A stretch of DNA of 64,000 nt from an uncultured Collinsella sp. (GCA_900541035.1 UQIN01000001.1:62001-126000), one strand, 5' to 3'; positions 42,588 to 52,395 are shown, counted from the first letter of the stretch. Translations and numbers: made by a program. Notes: a model not told the origin generated them from the letters alone.

Positions 42588-45500
42588 CTAGAGATTGTAG
42601 GTGACTACTTGAGGTTCGGCGGGTTCGACGAAGATGGCTGGATTCGTCTGCTCCACGCGAACGAACTTGACCGTCACCGCCTCAACGCCCGCCTTGTGCA
42701 ACACGTCGGCGTAGACGCGCGCCTGCAGGGCGTGCTTCTCGAGCAGCTGTTCCGGCGTCTCATCCGGCGTGCCACCCGTCTTGTAATCAATGACCAGGGC
42801 GCGCGACGGATCGGCCGGGTCGGTGGCCAGTGCATCGATGGCGCCCTCGGCATAGGCACCGTAGCGAGCGATGTCCTCGTCCTCGCAGCCCAGCGAAAAG
42901 AACGGCACCTCGGCGCGAACGCACGGCCACGCGAGCAGGTCGGCACGAACAGCCGACTTGAGCCAGCGGTTCAGGGCAACGTCGAAGCGTTCGCGCTGCT
43001 CCGGCGTCAGGCGCCACAGACGCGCCAGTGCATCGGCGCGCGCAGCGGGCAACGCGTCGGCACCCATCTCGATGAGCCACTGGCAGGCGGCGTGGAACGC
43101 CGAGCCCAGCGCCATGGGGTTGCCGGCGGGCTCAACGACGGCCACGTCCGCATCGGCCATCTCCGAGCCATCCGACTCTGCATCATCGCCAGCCTCGTCC
43201 ATGGGCACGTGCGCCTCGGCGGCACGGTCCTCGGACTCGGCATGCAGCGCCGCGGCAATTGACGAGTAGCTGTACGAATCGCGCTCCGGATACGGGCAGG
43301 TGCCCATGCGCACGCCCACCGCCTGGGGATACACGAGCTCAAACGCATCGGGCTCGGGGCCGGCAGGACCGGGAACGGCGGCGCGGGCATCTGCACCGGC
43401 ACCCTCCGGCTCCGCATCGCCGCGGACAAGCCTGCCCTCGGCATCCAGCGAAGCGTTTGCCTCAAACGCCTGCTCGCCAAAGGTAAAGTCCGTGAGCGAA
43501 ATGAGCTCGTAGTCGCCCGGCTGGGAGTTGTCGAACACCAGGCGGTCGCTATCGAGCTGCGGCGTGTCCAGAGCGTCGGTCGGCAAAATACGGCGCAGCA
43601 CGTCGTAGGTCAGATCCGTCTCGACATCGAAGGTCGGCGCCGTCACCTTGCTACGGCTCACACCGGCATCCATCGCCAGAATGACCAGCTCGCGTGCTCG
43701 CGTCATGGCGACATAGAGCAGGCGGGCCCGTTCCTCGAGCGAGAGCTGCAGGTCGTCGTTGCGCAGACGGGCAAATGCCTCGGCGGGAGAGCCCGTCGCG
43801 CATACGTCCTCCATAAGCTCTGGCGGCAACCACAGCGACGTGCCCTTGCCCTTAAACGCGTGTTCAAACTGCTTTTTGACGTCATCGCCCTTCACGAACG
43901 TACCGTCCGCGAGTTTAACGCCGTCGAAGCGTGCCGGCAGCGCCACGACCTGCGCTCCGCCCTCGACGCGACCCATCTGCGCCGCACCGGACGGCTTGCG
44001 CACGCCAAAACACTCGGCAACCGCCACGACCGGATACTCCAGACCCTTGGACGCATGCACCGTCATGATGCGCACCGCGCCGTCACCCTCCTCGTTGAGG
44101 GCACCCGGGGCCTCCTTGCCCGCCAAGAAGCGGTCGAAGGCCAGCGCGATGGAACGCGGAGAATTGCCGAGCTCGGCCTCTGCCTCGGCCACGGCGTCGA
44201 GCGCCTTGAGCACGTTGGCGGCAATGGCCTTGCCTTCGGGGCCGCGCTGCGCCAGGCGCACGAACCAGCCGGAGGCATTGACCACGTCGCGCGCGATGGC
44301 GGCGAACGAATCGCGCCCCACGCGGCGCAGTGCATAGCGCAGCACCTCGCGGGCACGCGTCACGAGCGGCAGGTCTTGCAAACCCGGCACGTCGGAATCG
44401 CTCATGATGCCCATGTCGATATTCCGGCGCGAGGTCTCCCCTGTCTCGCTATCGAGCTTGGTCGCCAGCGCCAGGAACTCCTGAGCGCCGAGCGCAAACA
44501 TCGGCGAGGCGAGCAGCGGCATAAGGCCCCACGCCGTATCGGCCGGATTGGCGAGCGCACATACCAGGGCGCGCACCGTCTGCACCTCGGCTGCCTGGGC
44601 AAAGACCGAACCACCCGCGATGACGCAGTCGAGCCCCTGGTCGCGGAAGGCCTGGGCGTAGACGTCGGCGTTGGTCATGCGGCCCAGCAGCAGCACCATG
44701 CCGCCCTGGGGCTGGCCGGCATCGGCAAGCGCGCGGAATCGCTCGGCGATCGCACGGGCCTTGGCCTGTGTGCGTTCCTGCGTACTGCCGCCGGCAACAA
44801 AGAGGGCCTGGCGACGCGAGGCGTCTGCCACCAGCGTGTCCTTGCGGCCGTCGCTCGCCTCAAGATCCAAAAAGCCCTGCATCAGGCCGCCGTCATCGCC
44901 GTCGAAGACGCGTGCCACGTAACGCAGTACCTCGTCATGGCTGCGGAAGTTGCGCACGAGTTTGACGAGTTCGCCGGCAGGGGCGTCGGCCACGGCAGTC
45001 GCCTCGGGCGCGGCAGACGAGCCCACCTTGCGCTCCTGACGACGGAACACCTCGACCTCGGCGCCACGGAAGCGATAGATGGACTGCTGCGCATCGCCCA
45101 CAGTGCACAGCGCGCGCTCCCCCGCACCCGTCAGGTAACGGATCAGATCGACCTGCATCTGGTCGGTATCCTGAAACTCATCGATCATGACCATCTTAAA
45201 GCGGCCCTCGTACGCAGCACGGATGGCAGGGTAATCGCGCAACGCCTCGTAAGCCATACGCAGCAGGTCGTTGTTATCGAGCGCGGACTGGCCGGCCTTG
45301 AGCGCACGGTACTCCGCCTCTACGGCACGGGCGAGCCCCACCAGCGCATCGAGCGCCGAACCGCCGCAGGCAAGCACGATATTGATAAACGCATCAGCCG
45401 CCTCGGCCTTGAGTAGCTCCACCTGCTCCTTAGGAAACGCCTTGCTCGCGCGCGGCATGGTGCACGACATCATAAGTCGCGCCGCATCGGCCATGGTCTT

Positions 45501-46220
45501 GCCGCTCGCCTCAAACGCATCGATGGCATCGAGCGCCACCTGCGCTTTCTCGGTCGCGGCCTTGCTTGCGCCCAGCGCCGCACGATAGGCATCGGCGAGT
45601 GCCGAGGTATCGGCCTGGCCGCGCGCCACGCGCACGTCGTCCATGCCGCCCGGCAACTGGCTCGACAGCTCCAGCAGCTCGCGCACCAGGCCCTTAATGG
45701 TCGTGCCGGTACCAAACGGCCCGCCCTCGCCCGCCATGGGATACCAGGCGTAAAGGGCCTTGAGCGATGCCGCGAGCTCGGGGGCGGCATCGGGCGCCGT
45801 TGCGCGACCCAGCACATGCTCGACAGCCTGATCCATGAGCTCGTCGGTATCGGTGAGCACTGTGAACTCGGGATCGATGCCCAGCTCCAGCGCGTGCGCG
45901 CGCAGGATACGCGAGCACATGCCGTGAATGGTCGAGATCCACGCGTCGTCGACGGTCAGTGCTTCCTCGTCCATGCCCTCGTCGATGAGCGCGCGGCGCA
46001 CGCGGTCACGAATCTCGGCCGCGGCATCTTTGGTAAAGGTAATAGCGAGCACCTGGTCCAGATGCTCAACGAACGGACCGGATTCGGGAGAGAGTGCGTA
46101 GACGATGCGGCGCGTGAGGGTAAAGGTCTTGCCCGAACCGGCGCCCGCCGAGACAAACAGCGGACGGTCGAGCGTTTTGACGATCTGCAGCTGTTGCGGC
46201 ATCAAAGTCGAAAGATCCAT
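42588..46220 (-). CDS. addA: AddA, helicase-nuclease of the AddAB recombination complex
   Basis: 1210 aa. AddAB degrades and resects broken DNA ends and loads RecA. AddA is the UvrD-family 3'-5' helicase and nuclease: Walker A SAGAGSGKTFTLTRR near residue 25, Walker B MIDEFQDTDQMQ near 355, GDAQQSIYRFRGAE, the ThrSer motif TVHASKGLEYPVV, YVAMTRARELV, and a C-terminal PDDEXK nuclease (ATDPADPSRALVIDYKTGG). The start is 3 bases after the addB stop, and the AAGGAGG ribosome binding site lies inside addB. Length and domains are complete. Confidence 0.93.
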   Translation of the reverse strand: MDLSTLMPQQLQIVKTLDRPLFVSAGAGSGKTFTLTRRIVYALSPESGPFVEHLDQVLAITFTKDAAAEIRDRVRRALIDEGMDEEALTVDDAWISTIHGMCSRILRAHALELGIDPEFTVLTDTDELMDQAVEHVLGRATAPDAAPELAASLKALYAWYPMAGEGGPFGTGTTIKGLVRELLELSSQLPGGMDDVRVARGQADTSALADAYRAALGASKAATEKAQVALDAIDAFEASGKTMADAARLMMSCTMPRASKAFPKEQVELLKAEAADAFINIVLACGGSALDALVGLARAVEAEYRALKAGQSALDNNDLLRMAYEALRDYPAIRAAYEGRFKMVMIDEFQDTDQMQVDLIRYLTGAGERALCTVGDAQQSIYRFRGAEVEVFRRQERKVGSSAAPEATAVADAPAGELVKLVRNFRSHDEVLRYVARVFDGDDGGLMQGFLDLEASDGRKDTLVADASRRQALFVAGGSTQERTQAKARAIAERFRALADAGQPQGGMVLLLGRMTNADVYAQAFRDQGLDCVIAGGSVFAQAAEVQTVRALVCALANPADTAWGLMPLLASPMFALGAQEFLALATKLDSETGETSRRNIDMGIMSDSDVPGLQDLPLVTRAREVLRYALRRVGRDSFAAIARDVVNASGWFVRLAQRGPEGKAIAANVLKALDAVAEAEAELGNSPRSIALAFDRFLAGKEAPGALNEEGDGAVRIMTVHASKGLEYPVVAVAECFGVRKPSGAAQMGRVEGGAQVVALPARFDGVKLADGTFVKGDDVKKQFEHAFKGKGTSLWLPPELMEDVCATGSPAEAFARLRNDDLQLSLEERARLLYVAMTRARELVILAMDAGVSRSKVTAPTFDVETDLTYDVLRRILPTDALDTPQLDSDRLVFDNSQPGDYELISLTDFTFGEQAFEANASLDAEGRLVRGDAEPEGAGADARAAVPGPAGPEPDAFELVYPQAVGVRMGTCPYPERDSYSYSSIAAALHAESEDRAAEAHVPMDEAGDDAESDGSEMADADVAVVEPAGNPMALGSAFHAACQWLIEMGADALPAARADALARLWRLTPEQRERFDVALNRWLKSAVRADLLAWPCVRAEVPFFSLGCEDEDIARYGAYAEGAIDALATDPADPSRALVIDYKTGGTPDETPEQLLEKHALQARVYADVLHKAGVEAVTVKFVRVEQTNPAIFVEPAEPQVVTYNL

Positions 46221-46223
46221 GGT

Positions 46224-49200
46224 CTACACGTCCCTCCTTACAAACGTTCCTTCGTGGTTATACGAGCAGCGCGCATGCGCGGCCTGAGCCGACGTCGGGT
46301 CGACGGCGGCAACGTTGCCCGCCTCGAGCTCGCGCAGACGCTCGGCGATGCCGGTCTCCACGCGATCGAGCAGGGCGTCGAAGTCCATGCTGCCACCCTC
46401 GCCGGGGAAACCTTTCTTAAGGCCCGGGATGCGACCGTCACCACGCTCCTCCTCGAGCAGCTCGGCACTCGCTGCGCCTCGCAACGCCGGTTTGCCGCCC
46501 TTGGTCGAAAAGTAGAGCGCCGCGCGGGTGTCCAAATCCAGCGCTCGGCGCATGGCCTGGGCGTAGATGAGCGTCTGGGTATGTGGTGGCAACCAGCGCG
46601 GATCGTCGATGGGCGCCGTGCCCGATTCCTCGTCACGCACCGTGGGGTCGGCGAGCTTAAACTCCTCAACGCCCGTGCGATGCTTGTAGTCGATCACCAC
46701 GGCACGATTCTCGGCGTCCACGTCCACGCGGTCGATGCGCCCGCCAAGCGGCCAACCGGCATACTCGACCTTGAGCTCGTTGAAGGCGAACTCCAGGTAG
46801 CGCGGGGCAAAGGGGGCAAGTGCCTCGGACTCGTAGGCAAGCACACCCTCCAGCTGCGGCAAGATCTCGGCCACCTGGCGTTCCTCCACCGCAGAGAGCG
46901 GCACCAGCGGGCCCTCCGTGCCGCGCTTGCCGGCGTGCTCGGCCAACGTCTCGTCAAAGACCTCGTGCAGCAGCTCCTGTGCACGCGGCAGATTCTCGGG
47001 CGTCACGCGCTCCATGCCCTCTTGGGGCAGACGGGCATGCAGATGCTCCAGCACGTCGTGGACAAAGTTGCCCTTCTCCATGTTGCCAAAGCCCGCGTCG
47101 ATCGACTGGGGCTTGACGCGATACGACACGAACCAGCACAGTGGGCAGGTAGAATAGGCCTCGATCTGCGAGGCGGACGTCAGACGCGGCACGAGCGGCG
47201 CGTCCTCACCCTCGCCATCGCGACGGCGCAGGACCAAATACGGCACGGCCTCGGCACTCAGATGCTGAGGGGCTTCACAGGTCACGCGCTCGCGCTTGAG
47301 GCCTTCACCTGCCGCGGGATCAAAGTCGGCGATGATATCGCCCTCGCCCACGCACGTGGGCTTGGCAGCGCCAGCGGCCTCGGCATGTGCCCGCAGCTCG
47401 GTCCATACGGCTGCCGGGTAGCACTCGCGCGCCTGGCGATCGTGTGTCACGCGGGCAAGCGCGACCGGACCGCTCGCCGCCTGCATCGCACGGCCAAAGC
47501 GCACGCGCAACAGGGCGGCGGGCTCAAGCGTCACGCCGCCGCGATCCAGCTCTTCCGTCAACGTGGCCAACGGGCCCTCCTCATGCGAGAGCGGATAGCT
47601 GTCCAAGTCGACATCGGCAAACAACACCGCATCGTAGCTGTTGGGACGCAGCGCTGCCGCATCGGCAAGAGACACAAAGCGCACCTGGGCACGCGGGGTG
47701 CGATCGACCTCGTAGGTCTCGTAATCGTAAGCGGTGCTGCGCTTGTCCACCTTAGTTCGAACGCCGTCGAGAACCGGCACGGTCGCGGCCTGCGACACGT
47801 CGAGCGCGCGAGCATCGTTCATAAGGATGTCGATGGCATGGCGCAGCAAAGCCGTCTCTGCCTGACGACGGGCCTGGCCGTCAAGACCGCCTAGAGCGCG
47901 ATCGGGCAGCGCCTCTGCAACGGCGAGCATGGCCTTGAGCGCCGTCACGGGTTTGTCGCGCCACAGCGCCTGAAACACGTCCGAGACCACGCACGGCACA
48001 TTCTTAAACCAGTTATCGTCGCTGGCGGCCTTGCGGGCGCCCCTCACCTGGCCCTGCACGCTCTGCAGCAGGCTCTTGACGCCCGCAGCGGTCTTGCTGC
48101 GCGACAGGCGCATGTTCTTGTCGAAGCCGCGGGCGCTCGCGGCGTCGGCACCCGAAAGCGGACTGTAGATCCAGTCGGTAAGCTCCGGCGCGGGCCACCA
48201 CTCGGTCTTTGACGCCATGCCCTCATCGGCGGCCTTCATGCGCTCGATCAGGCCGGCAAGCGCCGCAAACTGCCTGCCCGCGATGGACTGGGAAAACGCC
48301 GTGAACTCAGTTGTCTCGGCAGCGATATGACGAGCCGCCAGACGAGAGGCGAGCTCACCGAACAGCTGGGGTGCCCGGGCAGAAACGGCAAGCACGCGCA
48401 CGGGGTCGGCAGAGGCGCCGTCGACCTCGGAACCCCGGCACGTTTTTACCAGATCATCAATTGCGTCCGCATAAGCATGAGCACGGGCATGGGGGCCAGC
48501 GACCTCAATAAAGGCAGGCTGAGCGGCGGTCCCGCAAGCGGCATCAGACGCGCCGACATCCTCCCCTAGCGGCGCGATCTCAAACAACACATCGCGGGCA
48601 TCAAATGCCGCGGCAAGCTCCTCGCGCATCGCCGCCTGTTCGCGGGCAAGCAGCACGACGACCTCTCCCCCATTGTTCGCCACGGCAGACAGCAGCTCGA
48701 GCAGACCGTGCGTAAACGACGTGATACCGCGCACGCATACGGCGCGAGTGCACGCCGGCAGGCTATCGGCCAGGACACTGGTCATAATGTCAGCTGCCTC
48801 GCAGGGCTCAACCATATCTCGACGGTCCAAACCGCCCGCGTAGGCGCGCAAAAGCTCGAACACACGAGCCTCGGCATCGCTTTTTGGCTCAGGCTGGCAG
48901 TTGTCGCCACGGCATCGTTCGGCACCCGTCCCCGCAACGCCCGGCAACACGTCGCGGGCCATGCGCGCGAGCATGCGCACTGTGCCCTGACTGTGCGAAA
49001 GCGGCTGCAGGTCGGCATCGTCGAGACGCGTGACCATGTCCGAGAACAGCATCTGGCGCTGCAGGTTATCCACAAAGCTGCGGCCATCGCCCATAAGCTC
49101 CCACAGCGAGCGGAGCCACGATGTGGGCGTCTTGTAATCGATACCCAGTGAAACCCCGGCTTCTGCCGCATCATGACGGCACAAGTCGAGCTCGGCAAAC

Positions 49201-49313
49201 GAGGGAGCCAACAGAACAGCGCGCCCGTGGCGGGCAACCAGGTCGGCCAGCAGCGCCGCCTCGGCATCGCTCAAATCCGTGCCGGCATTGGTGGTATAGA
49301 TTCGAACAGGCAT
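46224..49313 (-). CDS. addB: AddB, nuclease-scaffold subunit of AddAB
   Basis: 1029 aa. The C-terminal PD-(D/E)XK nuclease is clear (EKGNFVHDVLEHLH, GRIDRVDVDAENRAVVIDYKHRTG, HTQTLIYAQAM), as in AddB/RexB. The N-terminal region (RIYTTNAGTDLSDAEAALLADLVARHGRAVLLAPSFAELDL) keeps the inactive UvrD-like fold but has no Walker A motif. Cysteines are present near CPLCWF and at the C-terminal RCSYNHEG, yet the usual four-cysteine iron-sulfur set is not complete. Start ATG 49313 is close to GGAGGACC. It forms an operon with addA, overlapping the addA ribosome binding site. Identity is strong by position and nuclease domain. Confidence 0.88.
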   Translation of the reverse strand: MPVRIYTTNAGTDLSDAEAALLADLVARHGRAVLLAPSFAELDLCRHDAAEAGVSLGIDYKTPTSWLRSLWELMGDGRSFVDNLQRQMLFSDMVTRLDDADLQPLSHSQGTVRMLARMARDVLPGVAGTGAERCRGDNCQPEPKSDAEARVFELLRAYAGGLDRRDMVEPCEAADIMTSVLADSLPACTRAVCVRGITSFTHGLLELLSAVANNGGEVVVLLAREQAAMREELAAAFDARDVLFEIAPLGEDVGASDAACGTAAQPAFIEVAGPHARAHAYADAIDDLVKTCRGSEVDGASADPVRVLAVSARAPQLFGELASRLAARHIAAETTEFTAFSQSIAGRQFAALAGLIERMKAADEGMASKTEWWPAPELTDWIYSPLSGADAASARGFDKNMRLSRSKTAAGVKSLLQSVQGQVRGARKAASDDNWFKNVPCVVSDVFQALWRDKPVTALKAMLAVAEALPDRALGGLDGQARRQAETALLRHAIDILMNDARALDVSQAATVPVLDGVRTKVDKRSTAYDYETYEVDRTPRAQVRFVSLADAAALRPNSYDAVLFADVDLDSYPLSHEEGPLATLTEELDRGGVTLEPAALLRVRFGRAMQAASGPVALARVTHDRQARECYPAAVWTELRAHAEAAGAAKPTCVGEGDIIADFDPAAGEGLKRERVTCEAPQHLSAEAVPYLVLRRRDGEGEDAPLVPRLTSASQIEAYSTCPLCWFVSYRVKPQSIDAGFGNMEKGNFVHDVLEHLHARLPQEGMERVTPENLPRAQELLHEVFDETLAEHAGKRGTEGPLVPLSAVEERQVAEILPQLEGVLAYESEALAPFAPRYLEFAFNELKVEYAGWPLGGRIDRVDVDAENRAVVIDYKHRTGVEEFKLADPTVRDEESGTAPIDDPRWLPPHTQTLIYAQAMRRALDLDTRAALYFSTKGGKPALRGAASAELLEEERGDGRIPGLKKGFPGEGGSMDFDALLDRVETGIAERLRELEAGNVAAVDPTSAQAAHARCSYNHEGTFVRRDV

Positions 49314-49407
49314 GGTCCTCCACTCAAACTGTTCGCAATATTCAACGCATCTATCCTACCCGCCCGCACGGACAACATGGCACCACACCAACATGTTTTG
49401 GCGCATC

Positions 49408-49435
49408 GGGGTCAGGTTACTTTGCACCAGACCCC
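49408..49435. repeat. 28-bp palindromic sequence GGGGTC...GACCCC
   Basis: GGGGTC (49408-49413) and GACCCC (49430-49435) flank TTACTTTGCACC, giving a short stem with a 16-base centre upstream of addB. It resembles REP-type units ('caccagacccc') common in intergenic DNA. A copy of another repeat type follows 5 bases later. Confidence 0.45.
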
Positions 49436-49440
49436 CTCGA

Positions 49441-49466
49441 TGATCCGTTCTCCTCCGTCCCCAGGG
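49441..49466 (-). repeat. GGGGACGGAG-type repeat, copy 1 (minus orientation)
   Basis: On the minus strand it reads CCCTGGGGACGGAGGAGAAC then GGATCA, the same unit found twice in the plus orientation at 60765-60795 and 61165-61192. It lies in the gap upstream of addB. Confidence 0.55.
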
Positions 49467-49483
49467 AATCAATTTTCGACACA

Positions 49484-49509
49484 CAAAAACCGCCCCCGAA
49501 GGGGCGGCT
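49484..49509 (-). terminator. Terminator after the TrpR-like regulator gene
   Basis: On the minus strand, AGCCGCCCC with loop TTCG and GGGGCGGT, followed by TTTTTGTG. It lies about 30 bases after the stop of the TrpR-like gene. Confidence 0.85.
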
Positions 49510-49536
49510 CCAGCTGATTCGTTTGTTGCCGTTGGC

Positions 49537-49836
49537 CTACTCGCCATCCTCCAGCTTGATGAGGATCTTGCGATAGCCACCGTACTCGCCGTTGAGCGCC
49601 TTGGAAACACGGCTCACCGTGGTGGACGAAGCGCCCGTGCGGGCCTGAACCTCAACATAGGGCTCGCCCTCATCCAGATAACGCGCGACCTGCAGGCGTT
49701 GCGAAAGATCGCAAATCTCGCGCGGCGTGCAGATATCGGTCAAAAACGCCTGGATATCCTTCTCGTCGTCCAAAAGGCTAAATGCGTGGACCAGCTGCTT
49801 GACATCAGGCTTGTCAAACATGTTCTCGATATTCAT
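49537..49836 (-). CDS. YerC/YecD family TrpR-related DNA-binding protein
   Basis: 99 aa from ATG 49836. The TrpR-like helix-turn-helix is clear: DLSQRLQVARYLDEGEPYVEVQARTGASSTTVSRVSKALNGEYGGYR, near residues 43-90. The first 40 residues are a helical dimerisation part with FLTDICTPREI. TrpR-superfamily YerC proteins are small repressors with unknown ligand in most Gram-positives. The target cannot be inferred from position, since the neighbours (addB downstream on the same strand, holin-like gene divergent) are unrelated. Confidence 0.9.
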   Translation of the reverse strand: MNIENMFDKPDVKQLVHAFSLLDDEKDIQAFLTDICTPREICDLSQRLQVARYLDEGEPYVEVQARTGASSTTVSRVSKALNGEYGGYRKILIKLEDGE

Positions 49837-50160
49837 CGATCACCGCCAAACCCGCCAAAAGGCATCGAAGTTGATACTGACATCGGGCATCGTTCGCCCG
49901 TTCTATGCAATAGGGCAACGCCTGTGGCTTTTGCCCGTAGCAGTGTAGCACACCACCAAACTAAAGCGACAAGACTCTCTGCCAGCGGCGCGTTTTTCAG
50001 GACGAACGCCGTTTAGAAACCGTATGCGCACGTAAGCTCCACGAATATTTGAGACAATGGGCGCCCAAACACCGCGGCGCGCCCGCGCAACCATCCAGGT
50101 CGCCGCCGCAAGCCGCTTCACGCGACGCCAGCAACCCCGGCGCAAGAAAGGATTCACGCC

Positions 50161-50526
50161 ATGCGCTTTATGCTTAACTGGCTCTTCACCTCGATCGCCA
50201 TCGCGATCGCCACGTTCCTCGTCCCCGGTATCCAACCCTTCGGCTTTGCCGAGGCCTGGGTCTGCTTTGCCTTTGTGGGACTGTTCCTCAACATCGTCGA
50301 CTCGCTCGTCAAGCCGTTCCTGACGGTCATCTCGCTGCCGCTCACTATTATCACGCTTGGTATTTTTCAGCTCGTAGTCAACAGCTTTATGCTCGAGCTG
50401 GCCAGCTACCTGTCGGTCAATCTGCTGGGCGCGGGTATCTCCATTGCCGGCTTTGGATCGGCCTTTATGGGCAGCATCCTGGTATCCATCATGCGCAGCA
50501 TCCTCGACAGCATCGCCGAGGACTAA
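50161..50526 (+). CDS. Phage holin family protein (superfamily IV, mycobacterial type), membrane protein
   Basis: 121 aa from ATG 50161 with AAAGGA 8 bases before. Four hydrophobic helices are visible: RFMLNWLFTSIAIAIATFLV, AWVCFAFVGLFLNIVDSL, LTIITLGIFQLVVNSFMLEL and FGSAFMGSILVSIMRSIL. The pattern matches the DUF360/YvlD-type 'phage holin family' found as ordinary chromosomal genes. No phage gene is near, so a lytic role is unlikely; a membrane-stress function is more plausible. The terminator is 42 bases after the stop. Confidence 0.87.
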   Translation: MRFMLNWLFTSIAIAIATFLVPGIQPFGFAEAWVCFAFVGLFLNIVDSLVKPFLTVISLPLTIITLGIFQLVVNSFMLELASYLSVNLLGAGISIAGFGSAFMGSILVSIMRSILDSIAED

Positions 50527-50567
50527 AACGGCCATTCCGGCCGTGTCCGTCTCAACAGCCCAAAACG

Positions 50568-50604
50568 AAGGCCGCCCATCGCAAAAATGGGCGGCCTTCT
50601 TATT
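50568..50604 (+). terminator. Terminator after the holin-like gene
   Basis: AAGGCCGCCCAT (50568-50579) pairs perfectly with ATGGGCGGCCTT (50587-50598), followed by CTTATTT. Confidence 0.85.
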
Positions 50605-50667
50605 TGCCAAGTCTCAAAGGACGAGAGGATCTACCATTTCTACCCCGTCCCCAAATACAGGTGTGGG

Positions 50668-51096
50668 TTAGATGACGTAGTCGTAGCCATGGTTGGGAGC
50701 GACAAGTTGATCGAGCGTCACGCCGTCGAGGTAGTCGTTGATGAGCTTGTCCAAGTTCTTCCACACGTCGAGCGTGGGGCACTCATCCGAACGCGAGCAA
50801 CCCTTGCAGTCGCCATCCAGGCAGGCGACCGGCGCCAGACTGCCCTCGGTCAGGCGCAAGATCTCGCCCACCGTGTACTGCTCGGGCGGGCGCGTGAGCA
50901 CATAGCCGCCGCCCTTACCACGCATGCCCGAAAGCATGTTGGCGCGCACGAGCGTGGCCAAGATGTTCTCCAGATATTTCTCCGAAATCCCCTGGCGCGC
51001 CGCGATCTCTTTGAGCGGGATGCGACCGGCCGCCTGGTGCTCGGCCAGATCGACCATAACGCGCAGGGCATATCTGCCCTTAGTAGAAACCAACAT
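50668..51096 (-). CDS. Rrf2 family transcriptional regulator with IscR-type cysteines
   Basis: 142 aa from ATG 51096. The Rrf2 winged helix is typical: MLVSTKGRYALRVMVDLAEH, IAARQGISEKYLENILATL, and GGYVLTRPPEQYTVGEILRLTEG. The cysteine cluster C92, C97, C100 and C106 (CLDGDCKGCSRSDEC) matches the iron-sulfur-binding cysteines of IscR-like members and is absent in cysteine-sensing CymR. It is divergent from cysK, with overlapping promoter space, so it probably regulates cysteine synthesis or Fe-S supply. Ribosome binding site AAAGG is 12 bases upstream. Confidence 0.88.
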   Translation of the reverse strand: MLVSTKGRYALRVMVDLAEHQAAGRIPLKEIAARQGISEKYLENILATLVRANMLSGMRGKGGGYVLTRPPEQYTVGEILRLTEGSLAPVACLDGDCKGCSRSDECPTLDVWKNLDKLINDYLDGVTLDQLVAPNHGYDYVI

Positions 51097-51132
51097 GTAT
51101 AGTGCTGCCTTTCGGTCATTTAGTCCGTAGAA

Positions 51133-51160
51133 ATTCTAGCCGAAAAATTGGTTTTGAAAA
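51133..51160 (-). promoter_or_regulatory. Possible promoter of the Rrf2 gene
   Basis: On the minus strand, TTTTCA (51155-51160) and TAGAAT (51133-51138) are 16 bases apart; the region is AT-rich. Divergent from the cysK promoter about 54 bases away. Confidence 0.4.
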
Positions 51161-51213
51161 TACCTATTGCCGTCAAGATGGTTAATCGACTCGTAATAAT
51201 CTTCTATTTCCTA

Positions 51214-51242
51214 TTGCGTTACTAGGCTTTAGTGTCTACTAT
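51214..51242 (+). promoter_or_regulatory. Probable cysK promoter
   Basis: TTGCGT (51214-51219) and TACTAT (51237-51242) are separated by 17 bases, in an otherwise AT-rich stretch. Transcription would start near 51249, leaving a leader of about 100 bases with two alternative hairpins. Confidence 0.5.
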
Positions 51243-51270
51243 GCTTGCCAACAGCAAAACGAACAACCTA

Positions 51271-51317
51271 TACGGTTTGTGGGTTTCGCTGCTACACACA
51301 CCGTAAAACCACACGGT
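51271..51317 (+). promoter_or_regulatory. Two overlapping hairpins in the cysK leader
   Basis: TACGGTTTGT (51271-51280) can pair with ACACACCGTA (51295-51304). Alternatively, ACCGT (51300-51304) pairs with ACGGT (51313-51317). They share the ACCGT segment and so exclude each other, which is a switch-like arrangement. They could instead be DNA-binding sites for the divergent Rrf2 regulator. Confidence 0.35.
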
Positions 51318-51349
51318 ATCCAGTCATTTGAACACTTTGGAGGTTCACC

Positions 51350-52288
51350 ATGAGCAACGTTTACACGTCCATCGATCAGCTTATCGGCCACACCCCGCTT
51401 CTGGAGCTCACTCACTTTGAGGCCGATGAGGACCTCAAGGCCCGCGTGCTCGTCAAGCTGGAATACTTCAACCCCGCCGGCTCCGTCAAAGACCGCGTCG
51501 CCAAGAACATGATCGACGAGGCCGAGAAGGCCGGCAAGCTCGTGCGCGGTGGCGACTACACCATCATCGAGCCCACGAGCGGCAACACCGGCGTCGGCAT
51601 CGCCTCGGTGGCGGCTGCCCGCGGCTACAAGGTGATCATCACCATGCCCGAGACTATGTCCGTCGAACGCCGCAAGCTTATGCAGGCATATGGCGCACAG
51701 CTCGTGCTCACCGACGGTTCCAAGGGCATGAAGGGCGCCATCGCCAAGGCCGAGGAACTGCAGAAGGAGACGCCCAACAGCATCATCGCCGGCCAGTTTG
51801 TGAACCCCGCCAACCCCGCCATCCACAAGGCCACGACCGGCCCCGAGATCTGGGATGACACCGACGGCAAGGTCGACATCTTCGTCGCCAGCGTTGGCAC
51901 CGGCGGCACTGTGACCGGCGTGGGCGAGTTCCTCAAGGAGCAGAACCCCGAGATTCAGATCGTCGCCGTCGAGCCCGCTACCTCCCCAGTGCTCTCCAAG
52001 GGCCAGGCCGGCCCGCACAAGATCCAAGGTATCGGCGCCGGCTTTGTGCCCGACGTCCTCGACACCCAGGTCTATGACGAGATCATCCCCGTCGAGAACG
52101 ACGACGCCTTTGCGACCGGCCGTGCCGTGGGCCACAAGGAGGGCGTGCTCGTGGGCATTTCGTCCGGCGCCGCCGTGTGGGCCGCGCTGCAGCTGGCCAA
52201 GCGCCCCGAGAACGAGGGCAAGACCATCGTGGCCCTGCTCGCCGACACCGGCGAGCGCTACCTGTCCACGGCACTCTTCCAGGACTAA
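51350..52288 (+). CDS. cysK: Cysteine synthase A (O-acetylserine sulfhydrylase)
   Basis: 312 aa from ATG 51350 (GGAGG 6 bases before). It makes cysteine from O-acetylserine and sulfide using pyridoxal phosphate. Visible motifs are the PLP lysine loop [14 protein letters not shown], the substrate loop [12 protein letters not shown], the phosphate-binding GTGGTVTG, and GISSGAAV near the C-terminus. The N-terminus [19 protein letters not shown] is typical. Serine O-acetyltransferase is not adjacent. The Rrf2 regulator is divergent. Confidence 0.96.
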   Translation: MSNVYTSIDQLIGHTPLLELTHFEADEDLKARVLVKLEYFNPAGSVKDRVAKNMIDEAEKAGKLVRGGDYTIIEPTSGNTGVGIASVAAARGYKVIITMPETMSVERRKLMQAYGAQLVLTDGSKGMKGAIAKAEELQKETPNSIIAGQFVNPANPAIHKATTGPEIWDDTDGKVDIFVASVGTGGTVTGVGEFLKEQNPEIQIVAVEPATSPVLSKGQAGPHKIQGIGAGFVPDVLDTQVYDEIIPVENDDAFATGRAVGHKEGVLVGISSGAAVWAALQLAKRPENEGKTIVALLADTGERYLSTALFQD

Positions 52289-52386
52289 GGCCTGTCGCCC
52301 ATAGGTTGAGCCCAGGACGAACCGGTCTCCTCTCTCCCGGCAGTCTGAGCCCATCCCATCAGGGCGCCCCACGAGTCGTCCGAACT

Positions 52387-52395
52387 TGCTACAAT
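52387..52395 (+). promoter_or_regulatory. Extended -10 promoter before mnmA
   Basis: TGCTACAAT fits an extended -10 element (TG, one base, then TACAAT); no good -35 is seen. The start point would be near 52402, just at the hairpin below. Confidence 0.35.

Noticed and set aside
50161..50526. Holin-like gene as a sign of a prophage
   Set aside because: No other phage gene is present; this membrane family is commonly chromosomal.
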